Below, piece by piece: positions 36,483 to 47,072 of a stretch of 64,000 bases of DNA (positions are counted from its first letter, which is position 1; each line of letters begins with the position of its first letter). The position numbers and the translations under genes are program-made. Source of the DNA: Diplodia intermedia. Taxonomy: Eukaryota > Ascomycota > Dothideomycetes > Botryosphaeriales > Botryosphaeriaceae. The stretch covers positions 62,001 to 126,000 of the forward strand of contig JAKEKT010000092.1 in assembly GCA_021495925.1 (NCBI GenBank), written 5' to 3'. The notes under the pieces are model-generated. The model had not been told where the DNA came from, did no database searches, and was given only the letters and a program-made list of their open reading frames with translations.

Positions 36483-37273
36483 GTGGTGTGAGGTCCTAAC
36501 ACGAGAAGAAGATGCGCGGGTTTGTGCTTTTGGTTCTTCCTCTTTCGGGTTCATGGAAGATGATTTCTGGGCTGCTGCTTCGAGACTGATGCATGTTTTG
36601 TGACGACCTTTCTTATCGCACCCAACTTCGACCTTCCTCTGCCCCACCAAGCGGACTCGAGTAGTATATTAAAAGCTGTGTTTTGCCGGGAAGGTCGGGC
36701 CTCCGAGCAGGTGGGCCAAAGCCCGAGACCCAATCAAGCTCTCATGCGCGGGAGATCGCCGGGCCTCGGCGCTCGATCAAGCAGGTGCTGACGCGCAGAA
36801 GCGATGGCGGGTCAGCAGCCCTGACTCTCTCTCCCTCAAGCCTGCAAGCCGTCGGCCAGCCCGAGTTCTTCGACGTTTCGCGCCCTCACCATGCCCTGCC
36901 GATCCGCCCTGTCATCTATGCGCTCCAGGGCCCCGTGGCCGGCGTTCCCGGTCCTCGCGAGCTGATTGGTGGTGTACCTGATGAGCGGGAGCGACGTCAG
37001 GCGTCACGGGTCCCATCCGTCCCAATGACTGGCGGGCAGATCCCATAGACCGCCTCCTACCACCTGCCGCATCTCTCCTTACTGCCCTATCTTCCCGAAC
37101 GCCCGCTCCCAATCCCGTTACGTACTCCGCGCTCCACCAGGGAAACACAGCAGCAAACATCGGAAACCCTGCCCCCGCATACAATAAACAATATGTCCGC
37201 CCAAGCCCTATATAATGCGGCGCGCGCCGCCGCTGAGGAAGCTCCGCGGATACCGCAGCAGCTCGGCGACACC
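36483..37273. other. Intergenic region upstream of the RNase T2 gene
   Basis: About 790 bases, with a TATAAT-like string at 37209. An in-frame ATG at 37193 would lengthen the RNase T2 N-terminus by 27 residues. No other gene is seen. Confidence 0.5.
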
Positions 37274-38649
37274 ATGGCCTCCTCGCTCCCCTCGCTCCGC
37301 ACCGTCTCCAAGCTCGCCCTCGGCGGCGCCCAGGTCCTGCTCGGTTCCGCCTCTTCGGCCCATGCAGGCACCTCCAAGAGCTGCTCGGCCGACGGCGCCC
37401 TGTCGTGCCAGAACACCACCGCCCAGACGGACCTATGCTGCTTCAACGCTCCCGGTGGCCAGCTCCTGCTGACCCAGTTCTGGGACACGCAGCCGGTGAC
37501 GGGCCCCGTCGATTCGTGGACCCTGCACGGTCTTTGGTATGTTGGCGTGCATCTTTCCGCCCCGCGCCGAAGCTTTTGTGGCTGCGAGACAAGACGGGAA
37601 GCTTACTTTCATGGGGGTGATACAGGCCTGACCGCTGCGACGGCACGTACGACGCTTCCTGCGACTCCTCGAGAGCTTATACGAACATCACCGATATCCT
37701 GCAGGCTTTTGACGACAAGGACACGCTCTCGTACATGCAAACGTACTGGAAGGACTACAATGGAGACGACGAGACTTTCTGGGAGCATGAGTGGAGCAAG
37801 CATGGCACCTGTATCTCGACGCTGGAGCCGTCATGCTACACGGACTATGACCCGACCCAGGAGGTGCCCGACTTCTTTGACAGGGCGGTCTCCCTGTTCA
37901 AGACTCTGCCAACATACGAGGTTAGTTAGGGATGCTCAAACTTAGAGTCGACCAGCAATTAACGAAGACTTGTATAGTGGTTGTCCGCCGCGGGCATCAC
38001 GCCCTCGTCCTCGGCGACATACACCTCAGCGGAGATCCAGGCCGCGCTCAAGGCGAAGCACGGCCAGGAGGTGACGCTCGGCTGCCAGAGCGGCGCCCTC
38101 AACGAGGTCTGGTACCACTACAACGTCCGTGGCTCGGTCCAGAGCGGCGAATTCGTCGCCGCCGAGCCCGACGGCACCAAGTCCAGCTGTCCCAGCAGCG
38201 GCGTCAAGTACTACCCCAAGAGCTCTGGCACGTCGACCACCACTACCGCCACCGCCACCAAGACTACCTCTACCGCCACTGCCACCAGCACCGGCTCCTT
38301 CTCCGGCAAGGGCAACCTCAAAGTCGAGGTCGACGGCGCGCAGACGGGCTGCATCATCTCGGCCGGCGCGTGGTACACGACCGGCACCTGCGCCACCTTC
38401 ACCGCCTCGGCCAGCGGCGACGGCTTCACCCTGTCTAGTAGCAAGGGCAAGTGCGGCATCGCCGATGGTGAGCTCACCTGCGGCTCCGCCGTCAGCGACG
38501 CCACCGTCTTCACCGCCGTCGAGGGCGACCTGGCCTACGACGGCAGCACCGCTTTCTATGCCGACAGCGTCCCGTCTGGCACGACGCAGGGCGTCGTCTA
38601 CACGGGCGATCATGATGTGAAATTCGTGATCACTTGGGCGAGTGCGTAA
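37274..38649 (+). CDS. rny1: Secreted/vacuolar ribonuclease T2
   Basis: An RNA-cleaving enzyme of the T2 family (2',3'-cyclic phosphate intermediate), exported or vacuolar. Exons are 37274-37536, 37626-37920 and 37978-38649, giving 409 residues. A signal-peptide-like start (MASSLPSLRTVSKLALGGAQ, ending SSAHA) is followed by the catalytic domain. Its two active-site blocks, WTLHGLWPDRCDG and FWEHEWSKHGTC, each carry a catalytic His. The cysteines expected for disulfides are present. A Ser/Thr-rich linker (TSTTTTATATKTTSTATATS) leads to a C-terminal domain of about 110 residues (GNLKVEVDGAQTGCIISAG) like that of yeast Rny1. The start at 37274 has a good context and yields the signal peptide. 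The upstream in-frame ATG at 37193 would bury it. Confidence 0.93.
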
Positions 38650-38946
38650 GGAGTGATGTCTGTTTTGCATAGATCGTGGCGCGGCATGTCATTTGTTTGA
38701 TACGTAGAAGGTACGATACGATAGAAATGAAGCCATTTTTGCGTTGTGATTACATGGTTGTAGTGACGGCGAACTGGAGGATTTTGATCTGTGCAGGATT
38801 GATGCCAAGAATATCGAGAGAATCGATTCGAAAGGCCTTCATCCAATTTACAGCATCTTCTTCTAAATGGGGGCCTTGTTCCTTTATGGCTAACAGAGAG
38901 GAAAGGGAAAGGAAAAGAAAGGGCGCCACCAAAATATCTTCTCCAC

Positions 38947-40470
38947 TCACCACATATTCTGCCTACACCTATTGCAGACATTCCACTCGCACTGCTGGCA
39001 CTTGAAGCTGTACCGCCGCAGCCAATGGAAGCACTCACCGCACTCGGCGCGCCCCCACACGAAGGTCAAGTGCTCGTGCGGGCAGTTATGGTACTCGCGC
39101 AGCCGATCCACAATATCTCGAACGTCGGAGGCATTCATCCGGGGAAGATCGAGGTCGTTCAATCGCCTCTCTATGTGCTGGTCCTCTGAGGAGAGTGAAG
39201 GCGAAGTGGGGGTCGGAGAGGGTGGTCCCGGCACTTCTGTCTCTGCTGCCGCTGCCGCCGTTGCTTCTTCTGGCACCTGTCTCGGTGCGTCGGAGAGGGG
39301 AGCTTGTAGCAGGAGACCAGCGAGAGATATCGGTCCTTGCGCGGCTTCTTCTTGTCCTCCTTCGCGTCCGGCCACAACCTGCCCATCTGCCACTTCCCGA
39401 GCCCTTCTTGTCCTCCTGGGTTGCCGCCACACAGGCAAGCTCCCATATTCTCCTTCCAAATCTCTCCGCCGCGGGAGGTGCCACCGCGGCGGCGACGCGC
39501 CCTCGTCATACTCTTCTTCCTCAAAATAGGCCCGCCTGGGAGGCTCCTGCCAGCGTTCGTGGATCCGAGCAGCCTGACCGTACAGCTGCGTCTCGTCCCC
39601 CTGTGGGCACTCACACGTCTTCCAGCGCTCGCCGCAGACGTAGCAGAACTGCGCGCCGCAAAGACATCTTTTTTTCCCCATCCGCATCATAATCATCTCA
39701 GAATCAGCCCAAGGGTTCTTCTTCTTCTTCTCCTTCCTCATCACCACACAGAGTGAAAGAAAGGAAAGAGAGGGGGAAAAAAAAAGCCGAGAAATAACAA
39801 CTCACCTGACATGATTGCACCCGCCGTCCAACTCGACCAGCCGCCGACACCCGCAGCACCGCCGCCACCCGTTCTCCCCCGCCAGCCGCAACACCCGCCA
39901 CGTCCCCTCCTCGTCGTCGTCGTCGTCCTCGTCCACCCTCATCCCCAGCTCCTCCCCCTCCTCCCCGCGCGCCTCGAACTTGCGAACCGTGCCGGGCGAC
40001 AGGGCGCCGCGCACGGCGGCGTCGAGCGGGATGGGTCGCCCGCAGCAGCGGGGCGGGGAGAAAGCCTCGTCGGCGAGGGCGTGGCGGAAGAGCGTGGCGA
40101 GGCAGGTGGGGCAGTAGGGGTGCGGGCAGGTGGGGGGTGTGATGGGGGTGGTTGTGGGGGTGAGGCAGGCTGTGCAGAGGGCTGTCGTGGCGGTGGTGAT
40201 GGTGGTGTCTTCTTCCGGTTGGCCCGGGGAGGCGGTGGAGGCGGTGTTGCGTGGGGGTTGCATTTGGTTTGGGTGCGGTGGGGAGCGAGGGTGGTGGTGG
40301 CTGCTGCAGATGCGGTGCGTGGTCTTGGTCGTCTTCGGTGGCGGCGTCGGCCCTGGTGCAGGTGGAGGTGAGGGTGGATTTGAGGTCGTCGAGCTGGAGT
40401 TGGAGGATCCGGGCTGTGGTGTTGTGGCGAAGGGTTGGGTTAAATGGGAAAGGGGGGTGGGACGGACCAT
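38947..40470 (-). CDS. RBR-type E3 ubiquitin ligase lacking the IBR module (RBR gene 1)
   Basis: Exons are 39806-40470 and 38947-39667, giving 461 residues. RBR ligases take ubiquitin onto a RING2 cysteine before passing it to substrate. RING1 is near residues 99-143 (CTAC, CPHPYCPTC, RCC). RING2 is near 205-242 (CCGCRRLVELDGGCNHVRC, then CGAQFCYVCGERWKTCEC), with the expected catalytic Cys at about 223. Between them, where a central IBR zinc module should be, there is only an acidic linker (VDEDDDDDEEGT). The C-terminal half is charged and ends in a module with C-x2-C-x10-C-x2-C-x4-C-x2-C plus five residues, shared with RBR genes 3 and 5. The single intron splits the codon before the catalytic Cys, as in genes 2, 3 and 5. 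The start is an ATG at 40470 with ACC context; a longer in-frame start is possible. Confidence 0.82.
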
Positions 40471-41264
40471 TGTGGGTTGTTCTAGATCTTTTGAGTCTGA
40501 CTGTTTGCGTTGGTGGCTTGTTGGTATGAGAGTATGCAGTGTGCTGGGACGTAAAACGGAGGCGGCTACACGCATGGAGCCCTAAGCAGTTGAAGGGATT
40601 AGTAGACTATTCCCGGCGCTCGCATAATGGTATGATACGTAGGAGATGCGAGAGGGAAGAAACACCCCTGTGTAAGTTGGCTACATCCTTACAACCTGTT
40701 CCGCCTTCATTTGGTGCGGGCGTGTGAAATATGCACTGTCGACACTTGAGGATGTACGCCGGTCGGTATATAAGGTAAGCAGTGAGCTTCTCCTCTCACC
40801 CAAGGCGAAAGATCCGAGGGCCTCGAAAGGGCAAAAAACTTCGAGCCATATGGCCGAGGTTTCTTGGACCCGACTCCCGCCACCGCTGCTTCATCGACCG
40901 TAAGAGGTTCGAGGTCCGAATTCGGCCGTAGGCCCAAGTTTTTGCTATTTTTCTGTACGCTCCAGGTCCTGGTTGGTACCCCGTGGTTGCCCAAAGAGGA
41001 AGTCGGGCATCCCCCGCGACTTCCTCACTTGAGAAACCCCACTGAAGCCCCACTCTAATCCTACCCGCTCCTTCTCTTTTCTACGCCTTCGTTCCTATCG
41101 GCTTCTCAGCTTGACTCACGCATGTCTAGGCAGCCGAGCGGGGTGGTTGCATATGTCTCAAGGTGATTCTTCCCTAAACCACGACCCAGAACTACTGCTC
41201 TCCCTTGACGGACCACCATTTGCCATCTCCCGCGCATAAGCTTCCTGTATTCTCCAGGCTGTTT
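40471..41264. other. Intergenic region between RBR genes 1 and 2
   Basis: About 790 bases. A 250-base block (40790-41040) is GC-balanced and free of stops in more than one minus-strand frame, but I recognise no product. A TATA-like string (TATATAAG) lies near 40767. Confidence 0.45.
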
Positions 41265-42157
41265 CTACCTCTTCCACCCACATCCAAGTGCGGACTCTAG
41301 GAACTGATATAATGATATCAGCCAACGATACGGTCCTCCTTTCTCTTCTGGGGAATCTTTCCTACCTTCATGTTCCTCTACAAGTAGCTCCTGATGATCT
41401 CTTCTAGGCTCGCCACCGTGTATTACCGGGGGCATGGGCCGACAGTCACAGACTCCCCAGCGCCCGCCGCACTTATAGCAGAAGTGCGCACCGCAACGGC
41501 AACTTGCCATCGTTCCAGAATCAGCCGGGACGTTTCCCACACACAGCCAGGTAACCTCACCGCGTAGAAGAGAAACGACAGGGTCACTCACATCATATGG
41601 TCACAGCCATAAATCCGCTCAACCAACTGCTGACACTGATAGCAGCGCCGCCACCCGCTCTGCTCCGCAACCCGCAACAGCTGCCGCGTCGCATCATCAT
41701 CACCCCCCGCACACCCACCACCCCCTCCTCCCTCATGCGCCTCGCCCTTGCAAACCGCACACGTCCGCTCCCCGCATCTCAAACACGTCCCCACCGCCTC
41801 CCCCGCGGCAATCGACTCCGGCGGTATCCACGCGCCGCAGCTACCACTACAACAGTACGTGCGGTCCGCCGGCGCCGTCGCGAGCTCCGCGCGGCGCCGC
41901 TCGTAGTCGCGTACGGTGGAGGCTTGCAAGAAGGCGCGGACGGCGCCGTCGAAGGGGATGGGCTGGCGGCAGCAGCGAGGGGGGAAGGGGGCTTCGTCGG
42001 CGATGGCGTTGCGGAAGAGCCGGGTGAGGCAGGGGCGGCAGTAGGTGTGGTTGCAGGTGGGGAGGGTGGTGAGGTCGAGGAAGGGGCTGGAGGTATCGTG
42101 GCAGGAGGCGCAGTGGGGGGCGGGAGGAGTGGCGTTGGTGGTGGTTTGGTTGGACAT
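41265..42157 (-). CDS. RBR-type E3 ubiquitin ligase (RBR gene 2, short form)
   Basis: Exons are 41592-42157 and 41265-41502, giving 267 residues. This is the smallest member of the local family, essentially a bare RBR core. RING1 is at residues 16-63 (CASC, CNHTYCRPC, RCC). The IBR is at 102-149 (YCCSGSCGAWIPPE, CLRCGERTCAVCKGEAH). RING2 is at 172-209 (CYQCQQLVERIYGCDHMIC, CGAHFCYKCGGRWGVCDC), with catalytic Cys190. A short charged tail follows, without the C-terminal cysteine module of genes 1, 3 and 5. The intron is phase 2, immediately before the Cys190 codon. More 3' exons are not excluded, but none is evident. It lies in the same orientation as its neighbours, about 0.8 kb from gene 1. 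Confidence 0.87.
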
Positions 42158-42536
42158 GGTACCGATGGTGAGGAGGGGTATTGGGTTGGATAGAGGAGAG
42201 AGGGTGGCGGGGGATGGTAGGTGGGAAGATGGGAGTGAGGCTGTGATTGGTTTGCTTTGACGGGCGTAAGTTTGGGTTGTGTTTTCCGTTTCCTTTGGGC
42301 TTTATGTTTGCAAGTCAGTCAAAGGAAAATTGTGGTTCTGGGTCCTATAGGAAACAATCATTTAAAAATAAGATGTATGAAACAAGCCTGTTCGGTTACC
42401 TAGACATGCGTAAGCCACTCGTATGGCCTACATATCCTATTGAGTCACCAACCTATTACTTCAGCAACGCCCCCGCACAACCGGCGAAACGAAAGAGAAA
42501 ACAAGAGAGAAATGAGAGACCATCTTCTGTCCTCAC
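42158..42536. other. Intergenic region between RBR genes 2 and 3
   Basis: 379 bases containing the presumed promoter of RBR gene 2 and the 3' end of RBR gene 3. Nothing else is seen. Confidence 0.5.
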
Positions 42537-44498
42537 TCAAACAATTCTTTCAATACACACACTGCACAGACGCTCCGTGCAGCGCCTACATTGATAAATT
42601 TCCCGCGGCGCAGCCGCCAGGCACACCCTGCACGGGCGGTTGTCGCCGGGCATCGGCTTCCACACGCCGAGATCCATGGACCCGTGGAATGCCCGCTGTT
42701 GCTCCCGAAGCGGACTGAGCTTCCTACCGAGCTCAGCATACAGCGCTATACTCAGCTCCCTCTCCTCCTGAGTTTGTTGTGGACGAAATACTGACAGTAG
42801 GGGGAACACGAAGGGGGTTTCCATATCATTTTGCCATCGGGTGAGGATGGATACCCTCATATCGTTTTGGAGGCTGCTGTGGCTGGATGTGGGGGTATTG
42901 GAAGGAGTCGCGGCTTGAGAGGGACGACTCGCATCTTGGGAGACCTGAGGACTCGGAGCGGGATGTGGGGAGGGAATAGGATCAGGAGGTGTCGGTGGAG
43001 AATTTGGTGCTTCAGTTGGCTGCGGAATGATGTTGGGCACTTGCTGCAGCGCTGAAGAGGATGCCAAATGCGGCAGGTGGAGACCTAGCAGCAGGAGCCG
43101 GGGCGCCTCCAGATGGCAGCTGCCGCCGTGACAACTGCTCTGGACGAGGTGGTGGAGGAGGCGGCGATCGTGCCTGTGTTCGTGGCAGTGGGTCGAGAGG
43201 TTGAGCAGGCATAGCGAGTGGACGTCGGCCCTGCGGTAGACGTCGGCCCTGCTCTGTTTGAACTGCTCGCCCATAGAGCCTGTTCTCATCGGAATGAGGA
43301 CAAGGGCAAGTTTTCCAAGGAAGACCACAGACGTAACAAAATTGAGCCTTGCAGCGGCAGCTATTGGCACCCGAGATCAGCTTTCGCAAGTGTCAACCCG
43401 AAAACATTAGACTCACGTTATATGGTGGCAGCCGGTATTCAATTCAACAACACTGCGACACTTGTAGCACCGTTGCCATCTATTATTGTCCGCCTCTAGC
43501 AGCAGCAGCTGTGTCGCTTCGTCTCTCGGGCAGTCTCCATCATGCGTGGTGCCTTTGCATATAGTGCAAGTCTGAAGATAGCACTTGGGACAGGTTCCAA
43601 CATCGTCCGAAATGTTCCGCGGAGGAATCCAAGTAGAGCAGGCCTGACGATGGCAGTAAGTCTTGTTCGGCGTCTCCAGCTCCGGCTTCTTGCGCTGGAA
43701 CTCTCGAGCTGTGTCCACCGGCAGGATCATACGCACATCGTCCAGCGAGATGGGCTGCTGGCAGCATTGGGGCGGAAACATAGTTTCGTCCGTCATGGAC
43801 AGACGGAAGAGCTGATCCACGCACTCGCGGCAGTAGTCGTGGCGACAGTGCGGCATCGTGGCCACGTCGAAGAACTTCTTGTCGTCGCGGCACGCTTCGC
43901 AACGCCGGTCAATCGTAATGGTACACTCGCGCTTGGCCGCGTGGGACGACGACTCGGCCTTAGGCTTGCCGTTGCTGTTACTGTCGTCATCGTCGTCGTC
44001 GAAGAACCGGCCCGAAGCCAGCTGGGCCAGGATATTGTCGCGTTCAGCATCAGCGCGATTTGGCATCTCTCCATCTCCACCTCCTTGCATCACTTCTTCT
44101 CCACCGCCGCCGCCGCCACCAACGCGCGGAGCAGGAGTAGGAGCAGCAGCAGCAGTAGCATCCGGATCGCCATCCATCCGATGCGCGAGCCTGTGAGCCC
44201 GCGCCGATATCGCTTCGGTCTCGGTCTCGTGGGCGATCTTCAAGCTCATCATGCGGTCTTTCAGCACCGTCATGGTGGCCTCGAGGTCCTGCTGCGCCAG
44301 TCGCAGCGCGTAAGCCTGGTTATCGGTCGCGTCGCTGTCGTCCGCGCGGCGATTGCCTTGGGTTTTGGCGAAAATGTTGGCGATGTCTTCGAGCTGCAGC
44401 TGCATGACCAGCGCCGCCGACTGGTCGTCCATGGCGCCGACGATGAGGGGGTCGAGCTGGGGCAGCGGAGGTGCCGAGTGGGGCGATGACGATGCCAT
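42537..44498 (-). CDS. RBR-type E3 ubiquitin ligase (RBR gene 3), frame break in the 3' part
   Basis: Exon 1 is 43417-44498 and exon 2 starts at 43360. An N-terminal helical region (LVMQLQLEDIANIFAKTQGN) is typical of ascomycete RBR proteins. RING1 is at 200-246, the IBR at 282-323 (YCHRQACSTWIPPR, CPKCYLQTCTICKG) and RING2 from 344 (CYKCRSVVELNTGCHHITC, CKAQFCYVCGLPWKTC), with catalytic Cys at about 362. Exon 2 enters a Pro-rich stretch and stops at 43012 in its own frame. A frame shifted by one base is open from about 43050 to a stop at 42537. That frame encodes the family's C-terminal module (C-x2-C-x10-C-x2-C-x4-C-x2-C plus five residues). An unplaced intron, a sequence error or a real frameshift lies around 43050-43250. 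The total would be roughly 640 residues. Confidence 0.75.
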
Positions 44499-45611
44499 CG
44501 TGGGTGGTGTTGGTTTTTGTTCTTTTTCTTGGTGCTCTTGGGCTGTGTTGTGGTCTTGCTGTTTTGTTTTGGATCGTCTGTTGTTCCTGTGGGAGTGGGA
44601 CGGGACGGGACGAGACCGGACGAGACCATGTGGGGGATGGGCGAAATTAATGCAGTGCGTCAGGACGTGACACAGAAACGGAACTGCAAGGGGAATGCAC
44701 AGGAGAGAGCCTAATGGAATAGACGGGAAACAGGAACATGGCTAAGATGCTGGTAGGAGAGTCGATAATCACTTCGGTTCCACAGCGATGGCTGAGCAGA
44801 TTGTTTGACTACGTTGCCGAATCAGTCAGTTCAACGGCTTTCAGCCTCAAGCGTTTCTAATATAGAACAAACCTTTCGAGCATCTGTAGAGCTCATGTTT
44901 CTTGAAATGAGCGTGAACTGGAAGAAGTTTATTGTTGATACATGAAATCTAATCGCGATTCCATCAATCCGTGGCAGGCTCCGCTAGGAGAGATGCATTG
45001 AGAATCCTTCTTAACTCCTTTATGTTTTAGATATACGGAGGAAAACACATCAAGACGTTATTCAACTAAGCCTATTCAGTATTACTTTCATAGCAGAATC
45101 AAGCCACTTCATGGAAGCCGCATTCCTAAAACCAGTCGCTCCAGTTCGACTGCGACAGTAGATAGCGAATCACTCTACCATCAAAACGGGCTGAACGGTG
45201 CGTATGGAGAAACAGGTCTTAAACGACGCAGCAACTTCCCGGCATTTGCAAACTTCCTACTTGAAAAGCCACAAAGCCCAGGACAAACAACACTCAATCC
45301 CGCCGTGGAACGTAGGGCGGCGGTCGATCCCAAGTAGCTGCCTCTTTCTCCAAAATTCTGACTTGTAGTCGGTATTGATCGTGCTCTAGTCCCCAGGCGA
45401 AGCCGAGGCGTGACTGGGGAATTATTGTAGTCGCTGTGGATTTTGGTCTTGTTGTTGTCGTTCTTGTCCCATCGGCATCCGCGACCGCTGCTGATCCTGC
45501 CGGATCATATGAAGGGGACGAGGAAGCGGACGCCCGTACTCGAACTAACGCGGTTCAACCGGTACAGGCGCAGGCGCGGACCACCCAAGCACCGGGAGCG
45601 TCCTCCAAGCC
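44499..45611. other. 1.1 kb intergenic region between RBR genes 3 and 4
   Basis: AT-richer sequence. The first half is the upstream region of RBR gene 3. No gene or RNA is recognised. Confidence 0.5.
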
Positions 45612-45978
45612 TCATTGCTGCCTGGAATGGTAGGAGGAGAGGGTGTGGTAGGAGTAGTAGGGGAAGTAGGAGTGGAAGGGGGAGAAGACACGATGATTTT
45701 GAGGGGCGGGAACAGCACGGGAAAGAAGAGGGTGAGCGGGACGAGCATGAGGAGCATGAGGAGCTGGGGAACTCCCAGTCACAGCGTCGGCAATCTCACG
45801 CCAGCGCCGACCTGCCCCGTGCCTTTCCCCCTCCTCCTCCTCCTCCCCGTTCCTCTCCCTCCGCTGCTCCTGGCTCGGCTCTTGACAGCGCCGCCGAAAC
45901 CAGCTCCACCGACTATGAGGCGCTGGCTGTTGCCGCCGCCGCCGCCGCTGCTGCTGCTGCTGGACCGGCTGCTGTGCT

Positions 45979-46013
<35 letters not shown>

Positions 46014-47072
46014 CGGCTGCTGTGCTTGCTGTTCCCGTTCCATCTCCCGCTCCCGCTGCAGCCGCAGCCGAGTCCGATCGTGCTGCAGCGCAACGATCCG
46101 CCGGACCTCGACGTTGTTCCGCTCTTCCCGCAACCGCCGAGCCTCGCGCAACTCCTCTTCGTCCACCAACCCCCGCCGCAGCTGCTGCCGCAGCCCCTGC
46201 CCCATCCACTCGTAATCGTCCAGCGGGTAGCAGCCGCACGACCGCCAGTCCCGCGCGCCGCAGCCGTAGCAGAACTGCGTGCGGCACCGGCACGTCATGT
46301 GGCTGCAGCCCCCGGCGCGCTCGACGAAGTGCCGGCAGCTGGGGCAGCGGCGCCACCCGCTCCGCTCGGCCAGGCGCATCGCGGCGGCGTCGGCGGCGTC
46401 GGCGGCTGGGGCCCCGGGGCACGGCCGGCCGGGGTGGGCGGCGGCCTTGCAGCCGGCGCAGGTGAGGTGGTTGCAGGAGGGGCACCGGCCGTCGGCGTCG
46501 GCGGCGGGCGGGATGAAGGCGGAGCAGGTGCGGCGGTGGCAGTAGGTCTTGTCGGGCGTGTCCTCCTCGAGCTCTTTGGCGGCGAAGGCGGCGGCGGTGC
46601 CGGCCGAGAGGTGGCGGCGCATCGAGTCGAAGGCGGCGCGGAGCGTGGGCCCCTGGTCGGCGCAGCAGAGGTGGTGCGAGTCGGTGCCGGCGAGGGCGGC
46701 CTGGCGGTAGGCTTCCTCCAGGCAGGGGCGGCAGAGGGCGTGGTTGCATGGCTGCGCGACCTTGACGACGGCGCCGGGGGCGATGTTGTCGAGGCAGACG
46801 ATGCATACGGCGGTGGCGGGGGCTGCGGGGGCTGTGAGACGGGTCGGTGCGTCGTGGTTGTTGTTGTGAGCGACGGGTTGCCACATAGCGTTAGGGTTGA
46901 AGAATCCCCTCAAGGGATGATAGTCGTGGAATCCCCCCAAGGCGTTATGGTTGGCGTCATTGTGGATGTTGTTGAAATGCAGATGCTGATTGGGTTGCAG
47001 TTGCCAGCGGTCGAAAGTTTGGCACATCCTTTCAATGTCGGCCTCGAAGGTTAAACGTTGTTGTTCGTCCAT
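45612..47072 (-). CDS. RBR-type E3 ubiquitin ligase, intronless, Gln-rich (RBR gene 4)
   Basis: A single exon of 486 residues. RING1 begins at Cys90 (CIVC, CNHALCRPC, CC at 136-137). The IBR is at 178-218 (YCHRRTCSAFIPPA, CPSCNHLTCAGCKAAAH). RING2 runs 243-281 (CPSCRHFVERAGGC, SHMTCRCRTQFCYGCG), with catalytic Cys261. After RING2 comes a long charged helix-like region (Glu/Arg-rich), a poly-Gln tract coded by CTG triplets on the plus strand near 45950-46020, and a basic Ser/Tyr tail. It lacks both the shared intron and the C-terminal cysteine module. The codon use is very GC-rich, more so than in genes 2 and 3. The start at 47072 is preferred over an in-frame ATG at 47126. Confidence 0.87.

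Noticed and set aside
37193..37273. Upstream in-frame start for the RNase T2 gene
   Set aside because: It would place 27 hydrophilic residues before the signal peptide. The ATG at 37274 has the better context and gives a normal secretory N-terminus.
38750..38953. Open frame just after RBR gene 1, with a GTGAGT at its stop
   Set aside because: Splicing there would be out of phase or would destroy the last cysteine pair. RBR genes 3 and 5 also stop exactly five residues after that pair, so the stop at 38947 is real.
40790..41040. Block open in two minus-strand frames between RBR genes 1 and 2
   Set aside because: It is suggestive of an old coding or repeat remnant, but it has no start, no family match and no terminal repeats.
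45443..47054. Plus-strand frames of 340 and 479 codons across RBR gene 4
   Set aside because: They are antisense to a gene with a complete RBR signature. The composition is Pro/Ala/Arg only.
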